Shown: piece by piece, positions 5,714 through 11,910 of the stretch
How positions within the stretch are numbered: the first letter of the stretch is position 1
Layout of the letters: every line of letters begins with the position of its first letter
NCBI GenBank assembly: GCA_009843005.1
Contig: VYEH01000170.1
Coordinates: 1 to 11,910, forward strand
Source: Pseudomonadota bacterium
GTDB lineage: Bacteria > Pseudomonadota > Gammaproteobacteria > Steroidobacterales > Rariloculaceae
Direction of reading: 5' to 3'
DNA length: 11,910 nt
Notes under the pieces: generated by a model
The model's database searches: none
What the model was told of the DNA's origin: nothing
What the model saw: the letters and a program-made list of their open reading frames with translations, nothing else
Made by a program: the position numbers and the translations under genes

Positions 5714-6657
5714 ACCGTCCCCTTCCTGAGAAAATCGCCCCGCGGCGCCGACTTGACGGTGGTCTCCTTTAGCTGGGCGTCGCGCAGCACCAGCAGTGGG
5801 ACATCCACGCCGGCGTCGCCCAGACTCCATACCGTCCGGAACATGTGCGCCAGGTTGTGCACGGGTTGGCCATCGACCCTGAGCACGACATCGCCGGGCC
5901 GCAGTCCGGCCTGGTCCGCCGGACAGTCGCGGTAGATGCCGACCACCACCAGCGTGTCGTGGTCGTCGTGCACCAGCATCCCGAGCCACGGGCGGGGTGG
6001 CGCGGACCGCCTTCCACGGATGCTGATTTCGTCCATCACGGGCGTCAGTATGTCGATGGGCACGAACATGTTCACGGTGTGAACGGATTCGTCCGCCTCG
6101 AATCCCTGGATGACCAGGGAGCCGACGCCGCACAGCCTTCCGGCCATGTCCATGAGCGCGGCTCCAGACCAGCTCTCATGGGGCGGCGCGGTGAATATGG
6201 CTTCGTCGAGCACGTATTCCCAGCGGCCTGCAAACTCCTGCTTGGCGACAACCTCGGCGTCAACAACCTGTGGGTCCGCGCGCCCGCTGCCGGCGATCCA
6301 CACGGGTTCTCCGACTCGCAACGACTCCGAACTCCCGATGGGCACGCTCCTCCCGGGCAGCGGCATCATCGGCCTGATCAGCGCCAGGCCGGTTCGGAAG
6401 TCGTTGCCAACCACGAATCCCGGAACGGCCCGGCTATCGTGGGAACCGATCCAGATCTCATCGGCTTCGTTGATCACATAGCCGATGGTGAGGATCAATC
6501 CGTCGTCGCGCACGCGTATGCCGTGACCCGCCCGTTCGGTGCCGAGCAGCCCGGCGCTCATCGCATCCTCGGGAATGTGCGCGCGAATGGAGACCAGCGC
6601 CTCCAGCAAGGGCTCGCGTGGCATCCGCGTTAATCCGATTTTCATGGTAGAAGGCAT
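5707..6657 (-). CDS. Degenerate trypsin-PDZ (HtrA/Deg-like) protein, probably non-catalytic
   Basis: This is a 316-residue relative of HtrA/DegP-type serine proteases. Residues about 20-205 are trypsin-like: GHGIRVRDDGLILTIGYVI (45-62) aligns with the usual GSGFIIxxDGYILTNxHVV, and RTGLALIRP (88-96) with the DLALL segment. Residues about 223-296 form a PDZ domain with the GLRPGDVVLRVDGQPV motif at 251-266. The catalytic His is replaced by Tyr60 or Gly59 and the Asp by Gly90; Ser164 in SWSGAAL is at the nucleophile position. It should therefore not work as a normal serine protease and may be a binding or scaffold protein. No signal peptide or membrane segment is seen, unlike most HtrA proteins. 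The start at 6657 (ATG) is chosen provisionally: no start has a good Shine-Dalgarno sequence, and ATG at 6645 or GTG at 6696 are alternatives. It lies 45 bp after the preceding gene and may share its transcript. Confidence 0.8.
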   Translation of the reverse strand: MPSTMKIGLTRMPREPLLEALVSIRAHIPEDAMSAGLLGTERAGHGIRVRDDGLILTIGYVINEADEIWIGSHDSRAVPGFVVGNDFRTGLALIRPMMPLPGRSVPIGSSESLRVGEPVWIAGSGRADPQVVDAEVVAKQEFAGRWEYVLDEAIFTAPPHESWSGAALMDMAGRLCGVGSLVIQGFEADESVHTVNMFVPIDILTPVMDEISIRGRRSAPPRPWLGMLVHDDHDTLVVVGIYRDCPADQAGLRPGDVVLRVDGQPVHNLAHMFRTVWSLGDAGVDVPLLVLRDAQLKETTVKSAPRGDFLRKGTVQ

Positions 6658-6677
6658 GTTAACGCGCCCGCCCGTTC

Positions 6678-6694
6678 GGCGCGAGACTCGCGCC
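6678..6694. promoter_or_regulatory. 17-bp palindrome between two minus-strand genes
   Basis: GGCGCGAG (6678-6685) and CTCGCGCC (6687-6694) form a perfect 8-bp dyad around one central A. It lies between the stop at 6703 and the preferred start at 6657. It could be an operator, or a 6-bp hairpin with a 5-nt loop. If translation instead starts at the GTG at 6696 it would be coding. Confidence 0.4.
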
Positions 6695-6702
6695 ACGGAC
6701 TG

Positions 6703-9700
6703 CTAAAGGGCCTGCTGATAATCGTCGATGTACTGGAGCAGAGCGTTGGTGTCGTCCAGAATCGCCGTCACCCGATCAGGGTCGGCAACATCCAGATTAC
6801 CGCTCAACTGGCTGGTGATCGCCGTCAGGTTCTGGCGCATCTGTTCCAGGTCGCGGACCGAGAAGGTATAACCCTGTGAGGCGGACGAATTCAGGTTCCC
6901 TCGCACGTAGCTGGCGATATAGCGTGACGATTCCACCAGCCGGTCGTCATCGCCCAGGATGCGCGCGCACATGGCGCGCAGCAGATAGAGATTCTGGTCC
7001 GGCGCGAGTATCAGCACGCGTTCGATGAATCTCAGCGCGTCGAACGCGAACCGCTCCCGGTTCTCGGCGACATTCACGCGCCATTCGGCGCGTAGCCGGG
7101 CGACCTCCGGATACCAGGCGTCGGTTACGCGGGTTTGAGCCAGTTCCCCATCGATCCCCGCCAGCGACGCCCAGTCGGCCGCAGCGCCGAACCCCCAGCC
7201 CCGAATAACTGCGGCGGCCGAGCCCGCCAGCCCTTCGGCGATTGCCTGAATGTCCTCCGGCGCCTCGCCGCGGCTCAGCAATCCCAGATAATCCTTTGCG
7301 ATGGCATAGCGTACCTGCATGTTGAGCGGATTGGCGCGGAGTGCGTTGTCGAAGGCCTCGCGGGCCTGCTCCGCCTGTCCGTTGGCCTGAAATAGCAGTC
7401 CGTAGACCTCGAACTGTCTGGAAAAATTCGGAATGACCTCTGCCAGGCCGGTAGCCCGCGGCACCTGTCCCATTCGTACAAGCCGCCGCGCCATGTAACC
7501 GTAGTCGATCTGGTCGCCCATCTGCGTATGGATCCAGCTTCCGTCCCTCACCAGGGGGTCGTAGGGATCGAAGAGCTCGATCAAATCGGCCAGCAGGAGA
7601 CCGTCGGCGCGGCTGCGGCTGCGCGTCGCCATCAGGTTGTTGTTGTCCGTGCTGATATCGGCCCGCCGCGCGAAGGACCGCAGACCTTCCTCGTCCATGG
7701 CCATGGCCGTGAGCAAATCTTCCACGCCGTTCAGCCCCAACCGGCTGAAGTGCATCACGTCGTCGATGAGCGGCCGGCCGGTGCGCGCAAGCTGAAGCTC
7801 GACATCCAGTGGCGCCTCCGACGCCAGGAACATCAGTACCTGTGCCGACGGGTGATAAAGCCTGACGTTTTCGAATTCGGCTATCAGCGTTGCGGCCAGC
7901 GTTCGCAGCAGGCCTTCGTCCACGAACTCCGAGTTCATCCACTGGACAAACAGGCCGCCTTCGTTCAGGTGGCTCTTGAAGTCGCCGACAAATTCGCGGG
8001 TGAACAGGTGCGACGCGCCCGCCGTCCACGGATGGGACGGCTGCGAAACGATGGCGTCGTAGGTCTTGTCGGTCAGCCGCAGCGCGTTGCGGCCGTCGTT
8101 GATGATGACGTTGAACCGCGGGTCTGCCAGCGGATCGATGTTCCTGCGGCCCTCCAGCAGGCGATTGGCCTCGATGACCTTCGGCTCCAGCTCGACCACA
8201 TCGATGCGATCGACCGATGGGGGCACGCCCTCGAGCACCACGCCGCCCCCGAAGCCGACCACCAGCATGTCCTCGATGTCCGGCCGCGCCGCGACCGCCA
8301 GCGCCGTGAGCCATTTCTCCGGATCCTGCACGGGCGGCGCACCCCGAACAGCGATGGATGCTTCCGGAAGGCCGTTGGTGCGCACGTAGTAGTAGCCGCC
8401 CTCGCTCAGCAGCATCACCGTTGAGGAGCGTCCGACGCCGTAGTAGATCTCCTCCGGCTCGGTTAGGTAGCCGAGCACGAACCCGGTGCTCGACACAACC
8501 GCCTGGGGTCTGTTCGGGTTGTAGGCGACGAGTACCGCGGCTATACCGACGCACGCAAGTCCCACCGGGACCGGCTTCGGCCTGGCGACGCAGACGGCCG
8601 CCCATAACGCAAGGGCAAAGTTGACCGCGACCGCTACCCGGATCGATCCCTCGAAGCCCAGGCCGGGAATGAGTAAGAAACCCGCCAGAATGGCGCCGAT
8701 GATCGCGCCCACCGTATTCCAGGCGTAAATGCGCGCCGTGCTGGTGGTGGCCTGACTTTCGTCTCGCGCCAGCACTCGCACCGACAGCGGCAGCGTGGCG
8801 CCGATGAAAATGGTCGCCGGCAGCATGACCGCCACGGCAAACAGGGCCAGCGTCCAGGTGGTCAGCGAGGTCGGAATGAGCGGGCCCATCCAGGCGTATA
8901 CGCCCACCGACAGCACGCCGACAGCCACCTGGGTCAGCGCGAAGGCGACGGCGGCGCGTTCGCGCTGCTCGGCGACCTTGCCGGCCAGACCGCCGCCGAG
9001 GGCGATTCCGGTCAGGAAGGCCGCCAGCATGGTGGCGAAGGCGTAGATGCTGCCGCCCATGACGTGGGTCAGCATGCGCGTCCACAACACTTCGTAGAGA
9101 AACGCGGTCGCACCGGAGACCAGCATCAGGGGCAGCATCCACGCGGGCTGCTGCTGGAATACGGTCAAGAGCCTTTCGCGTGTCGTGGCGGTCCCGCTGA
9201 ACAGCGGCTGTATGCAGGCCGAGTAGAAGCTCGGCGGTGTTGAGACGACAGCCGCCTCGTCGGAGCCGGTGAGGTCTCGCCTGCCACGCGCCAACCCGGC
9301 CGCGATCACGAACACCAACACGTTGACGGCGACCCCCACCCAGACGGTGCCGTTCAGTCCCAGCGCTGGCAGTAGGACAAACGCGGCGACCAAGGTTCCC
9401 ACGACGGCGCCGGCGGTGTTGATGGCGTACAGCAACGCGACCCTCGGTCCCACTTCCCGGTCGGTGCGCACGGCGTAGCGGGTCAGCAGCGGCAGCGTGG
9501 CGCCCATGAAGCCAGTGGGTATGGCCAGCACCACGAACGCCACCAGCAGGTAGAACAGCGGTTGGCCGATGGTGGCGGCATCGGGCGGAGCGGGCTGGTC
9601 TCCGAGGATTGACGCGTACAGGGCTCTGGCGGCCAGCAGCAGCAACGGCACCGCCAGCGCGGACAGGGCGATTCCGGCTTCCAGCAATCCGTATACAAGC

Positions 9701-10032
9701 ACGGGACGGGTGACGCGGCCCGCGTATCGCCCGGCGACCGCCGAGCCCACGGCAAGACCCGCCATGTAGGCCGCCAGCACGGTCGCCACGGCCAGTTCGC
9801 TGGTGCCGAAGACCAGTGAGAATTGCCTTAGCCATGCCGTCTGGTACAACAGCGCGGCCAGGCCGGAAAGGAAGAAGCAGGCAATCACCCCGGCAAATAC
9901 CTGCCAGGACGTGAGCGAAGCGGATGTGGCTGGAACGGCGCCTTGCCCGCGGTCTGATCCGGGGCTTGGCTTGCGCCTTGAGCCGCGGCCCGGGCTTTGG
10001 CGCCGTGTGCGTTTGTTCTGTGCTCGTTTCAT
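6703..10032 (-). CDS. Large membrane protein with spermidine-synthase-like domain and TPR-like tail
   Basis: This is an 1109-residue fusion. After a basic, Ser-rich N-terminus (1-40) come about 12-14 hydrophobic segments (43-505) in two clearly repeated halves. SGLAALLYQTAWLRQ (56-70) matches SGATAFLYEVLWTRM (306-320), and FMGATLPLLTR (175-185) matches FIGATLPLSVR (409-419). Residues about 515-740 resemble the SAM-binding fold of aminopropyltransferases: VVGFGGGVVLEG (591-602), DVVELEPKVIEAN (611-623) and NDGRNAL (645-651). The catalytic-Asp motif that normally follows the YD is SQPSHP at 663-668, so polyamine synthesis is doubtful. Residues about 870-1020 look TPR-like (EVYGLLFQANGQAEQAREAF at 875-894). 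Similar fused MFS/spermidine-synthase-like proteins are known in bacteria, with unclear function. The ATG start at 10032 has only a weak Shine-Dalgarno sequence. It lies 88 bp after the zinc peptidase gene on the same strand. Confidence 0.87.
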   Translation of the reverse strand: MKRAQNKRTRRQSPGRGSRRKPSPGSDRGQGAVPATSASLTSWQVFAGVIACFFLSGLAALLYQTAWLRQFSLVFGTSELAVATVLAAYMAGLAVGSAVAGRYAGRVTRPVLVYGLLEAGIALSALAVPLLLLAARALYASILGDQPAPPDAATIGQPLFYLLVAFVVLAIPTGFMGATLPLLTRYAVRTDREVGPRVALLYAINTAGAVVGTLVAAFVLLPALGLNGTVWVGVAVNVLVFVIAAGLARGRRDLTGSDEAAVVSTPPSFYSACIQPLFSGTATTRERLLTVFQQQPAWMLPLMLVSGATAFLYEVLWTRMLTHVMGGSIYAFATMLAAFLTGIALGGGLAGKVAEQRERAAVAFALTQVAVGVLSVGVYAWMGPLIPTSLTTWTLALFAVAVMLPATIFIGATLPLSVRVLARDESQATTSTARIYAWNTVGAIIGAILAGFLLIPGLGFEGSIRVAVAVNFALALWAAVCVARPKPVPVGLACVGIAAVLVAYNPNRPQAVVSSTGFVLGYLTEPEEIYYGVGRSSTVMLLSEGGYYYVRTNGLPEASIAVRGAPPVQDPEKWLTALAVAARPDIEDMLVVGFGGGVVLEGVPPSVDRIDVVELEPKVIEANRLLEGRRNIDPLADPRFNVIINDGRNALRLTDKTYDAIVSQPSHPWTAGASHLFTREFVGDFKSHLNEGGLFVQWMNSEFVDEGLLRTLAATLIAEFENVRLYHPSAQVLMFLASEAPLDVELQLARTGRPLIDDVMHFSRLGLNGVEDLLTAMAMDEEGLRSFARRADISTDNNNLMATRSRSRADGLLLADLIELFDPYDPLVRDGSWIHTQMGDQIDYGYMARRLVRMGQVPRATGLAEVIPNFSRQFEVYGLLFQANGQAEQAREAFDNALRANPLNMQVRYAIAKDYLGLLSRGEAPEDIQAIAEGLAGSAAAVIRGWGFGAAADWASLAGIDGELAQTRVTDAWYPEVARLRAEWRVNVAENRERFAFDALRFIERVLILAPDQNLYLLRAMCARILGDDDRLVESSRYIASYVRGNLNSSASQGYTFSVRDLEQMRQNLTAITSQLSGNLDVADPDRVTAILDDTNALLQYIDDYQQAL

Positions 10033-10120
10033 GCCCGTGTCACGGCTGCTGGGCCCGCCGTGGTCCGAATCCGCGCAAGTTTACCCGATCATGCGTTGTG
10101 CCGGGTCGGCGGCATCTCGG

Positions 10121-10804
10121 TCAGCGCCTCAGTATCGCCCACCAGCGGGCGATGTTGAGCAGGCTGGCCAGGGAGCCGGCGACGTAGGTGAGGGCGGCTG
10201 CCGTAAGCAGACGCCGGGCGCCACGCTCGTCGCCGGGGCGAAGCAACCGGCGTCTGGCGAGCAGGGGCAGGGCGCGGCCGAAACTCGCGTCGAGCTCCGT
10301 CGGCAGGGTCAGCAGGTGCACGGCCGCGCCGGAGGCGAGAGTGAGAAAGCCGCCCGTCAGGGTCAGCAGGCCGATGACCGGAGCCCGCGTTGCCACCGCG
10401 GCCAGCGGCGACAGCATCAGAATGCCGGCGCCCAGTTTCTCGATGGGTCCGACCCATTTCACCAGTCGCGTACGCCATCGCAACGGCTTGAACCCGCGGG
10501 CATCCTGAATCGCGTGCCCGACCTCGTGGGCGGCCACCGTCACCGCAGTCAGCGAGCGCCCGTTGTAGTTGGCCTCGGACAAGCGGACGGTCCTTGCGAT
10601 GGGATCATAGTGATCGCCCGCGGTGGTCGTCTCCGTGCCGACATGGTGCAATCCCAGCCCGTCCAGCAGATCCCGGGCGACCTGGCCGCCGTTCCGGGGA
10701 TATCGATCGGCGGGAATGCTGTACCGCGCCATCACTGCCTTGACCCAAAGCCCCGGCCCGACGATCAGCGCCAGCAGGCCCACGGCGAGAAGAATGAAAT
10801 GCAT
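10121..10804 (-). CDS. YugP-type neutral zinc metallopeptidase (membrane)
   Basis: This 227-residue protein belongs to the YugP-like putative membrane zinc peptidase family (Zn_peptidase_2). The length is typical. A hydrophobic N-terminal helix (2-25) is followed by the GDHYDP motif at 63-68 and by the zinc motif His93-Glu94-Val-Gly-His97 within VAAHEVGHAIQDARG. Two or three further membrane segments lie at about 123-168 and 200-217. Glu170 in LPTELDAS is the likely third zinc ligand, typical of the family. The active site therefore looks intact. The substrate is unknown. The start at 10804 puts the N-terminal helix first, as in relatives; GGGCAGG lies just upstream but close. The gene is divergent from the transporter at 10891 and is first of a possible minus-strand run with the large membrane protein and the degenerate protease. 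Confidence 0.9.
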   Translation of the reverse strand: MHFILLAVGLLALIVGPGLWVKAVMARYSIPADRYPRNGGQVARDLLDGLGLHHVGTETTTAGDHYDPIARTVRLSEANYNGRSLTAVTVAAHEVGHAIQDARGFKPLRWRTRLVKWVGPIEKLGAGILMLSPLAAVATRAPVIGLLTLTGGFLTLASGAAVHLLTLPTELDASFGRALPLLARRRLLRPGDERGARRLLTAAALTYVAGSLASLLNIARWWAILRR

Positions 10805-10890
10805 GCCTGCCCGATTCCCTCAAGTCGGTTGCACATAGTGTAAGCTACGCCCGCCGCCGATCTCATGATCGCCGCAGCCCGTCCGCGACC

Positions 10891-11910
10891 ATGAGCGAAA
10901 CCGTCAAATCAGCATCCGAGCACGGCGCCGTCGCTCTCATCGTCTTTCTCGGGATACTGCACGCCCTCGGAGCGTGGTCCAACGACCTGTTCGCGCCGTC
11001 GCTGCCGCTTGCGGCGGATGCCCTCGGCGTCGGCTATGGCCACATTCAGCTCAACATGACGGCCCTGCTGCTGGGTTTTGCAGCAGGGCAAATGCTCTAC
11101 GGCCCTTTGTCCGACCGCTTCGGCCGTCGTTCGACACTGGTCGCCGGCCTTGCGATCTACACGTTCGCCAGCGTCCTGTGTGCTTCCGCCGGAAGCCTGG
11201 AGGAGCTGGTAGCGGCGCGTACCCTCCAGGGATTGGGAGGCGCCACGGGAATGGTGCTGGTGCGAGCGATCATTCTCGATCGGTGGGTCGGAGAGGATGC
11301 GTCGAAGGTGCTTTCGTCGGTCACCATGATCGCTTTTCTGTCCCCGGCGGTCATACCGCTGATCGGCGGATTCCTGGCATCACTGGGACACTGGCCGTTG
11401 GTCTTCTGGACGCATACCGGATTGGGCATATGCCTCCTGCTCGGCGCTCTGACTTTACTTTCCGGCGCGCGGGGCGCCCGCCCGGACGTGAGCGTCGCGA
11501 GCCGGTTTCGCGCCTATGCCGATGTGCTGAAGGATCGAAGGGCGCTGCTGCTCATAGGCTGCGTCGGCATCGGCCATGGCGGCCTGTTGGCGTTTGTCAC
11601 CAATTCGGCGTTCGTATTCGTGACGTACCTTGGACTTCAACCCCTCGAGTACGGCATTTGTTTTTCCGCGGTAATGATGGGCGGAGTGGCCGGTTCCCTG
11701 CTCAACAGACGGTTGGTGACGGATCTGGGAATCCCGAAAATGATGGCCACGGGCGCCGTTACGATGGCACTGTCGGGCGCCGCGGCCGTCATTCTCAACT
11801 TGTTCTTCGGCGGAATCTGGTCGAGCCTTGTGCCTTCGATTTGCTATATGTTCGGCATGGCGTTCATTCTCACCAATGCGGTTGCTCAAGTGCTTTCCCG
11901 GTTCAGGGAG
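10891..11910 (+). CDS. Bcr/CflA-type MFS drug efflux transporter, 3' truncated by window
   Basis: The frame stays open from the ATG at 10891 to the window edge, giving 340 residues with no stop; the family is usually about 400 long, so the C-terminal end lies outside the window. It is a major facilitator superfamily drug:proton antiporter of the Bcr/CflA type in the inner membrane. Visible motifs are NDLFAPSLP at 31-39 in the first segment, Gln53 in the HIQLNM segment, the MFS motif A GPLSDRFGRR at 71-80, ARTLQGLGGATG at 109-120 with VRAIILDR at 124-131, and PLIGG at 156-160. Hydrophobic segments continue through residue 334. No Shine-Dalgarno sequence is obvious. The gene is divergent from the zinc peptidase with an 86-bp shared gap. 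The exact drug substrate cannot be inferred. Confidence 0.9.
   Translation, partial: MSETVKSASEHGAVALIVFLGILHALGAWSNDLFAPSLPLAADALGVGYGHIQLNMTALLLGFAAGQMLYGPLSDRFGRRSTLVAGLAIYTFASVLCASAGSLEELVAARTLQGLGGATGMVLVRAIILDRWVGEDASKVLSSVTMIAFLSPAVIPLIGGFLASLGHWPLVFWTHTGLGICLLLGALTLLSGARGARPDVSVASRFRAYADVLKDRRALLLIGCVGIGHGGLLAFVTNSAFVFVTYLGLQPLEYGICFSAVMMGGVAGSLLNRRLVTDLGIPKMMATGAVTMALSGAAAVILNLFFGGIWSSLVPSICYMFGMAFILTNAVAQVLSRFRE

Noticed and set aside
5126..6133. A 335-codon minus-strand open frame spanning the CMD gene and the pseudoprotease end
   Set aside because: It crosses two well-supported genes and its product is low-complexity and Arg-rich.
6947..9835. A 962-codon open frame on the minus strand inside the large membrane protein gene, in a different frame
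   Set aside because: Its product is Arg/Gly/Ala-rich without recognisable motifs, as expected of a high-GC shadow frame, while the true frame has clear membrane segments and motifs.
6703..10032. Annotating the large protein as spermidine synthase (speE)
   Set aside because: The catalytic Asp motif is missing, and the membrane and TPR-like parts are unlike SpeE, so the enzyme name would mislead.
10805..10890. Promoter boxes in the divergent gap between the zinc peptidase and the transporter
   Set aside because: Isolated -10-like (TACACT, minus strand) and -35-like (TTGCAC, plus strand) hexamers occur, but none has a partner at proper spacing.

Overview
The window is GC-rich DNA with dense genes in both orientations, short intergenic gaps and many exported or membrane redox proteins. 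The mix suggests an environmental proteobacterium, most likely a gammaproteobacterium. It includes DUF6152-like periplasmic proteins, a class II-type cytochrome c', a di-haem cytochrome b, a Bcr/CflA transporter and a fused membrane/spermidine-synthase-like protein. This placement is inferred from gene content only; there is no rRNA or other marker. I see no tRNA, rRNA, CRISPR array, transposase, integrase or phage gene.

Layout. (1) 49-2321, minus: two tandem paralogous secreted proteins of the DUF6152 type, translationally coupled by an ATGA overlap. (2) 2626-3516, plus: a secreted metallo-beta-lactamase-fold hydrolase, divergent from the pair across an intergenic region of about 300 bp; it lacks one canonical zinc-binding histidine. 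(3) 3630-4280, plus: a membrane cytochrome b, facing (4) 4368-4880, minus: a lipoprotein cytochrome c'. Together they look like a membrane-to-periplasm electron-transfer pair. (5) 5084-5713, plus: a carboxymuconolactone-decarboxylase (CMD) family protein, divergent from the cytochrome c' gene. (6) 10804 down to 5707, minus: a possible three-gene run made of a YugP-type membrane zinc peptidase, an 1109-residue membrane protein with a degenerate spermidine-synthase-like domain and a TPR-like tail, and a trypsin-PDZ protein that has lost its catalytic His and Asp. (7) 10891 to the right edge, plus: the first 340 residues of a Bcr/CflA-type drug efflux transporter, cut by the window end.

No single classical pathway links the genes. 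The recurring theme is domains that keep their fold while losing active-site residues: the MBL hydrolase (His to Leu in HxHxDH), the trypsin-PDZ protein (His and Asp lost) and the aminopropyltransferase-like domain (catalytic Asp motif replaced). The second theme is the DUF6152 pair, whose predicted mature N-termini both begin His-His-Ser. With a downstream Pro-His this could form a copper-binding histidine brace. These are the most interesting points. I do not see a clear multi-gene defence or mobile system.
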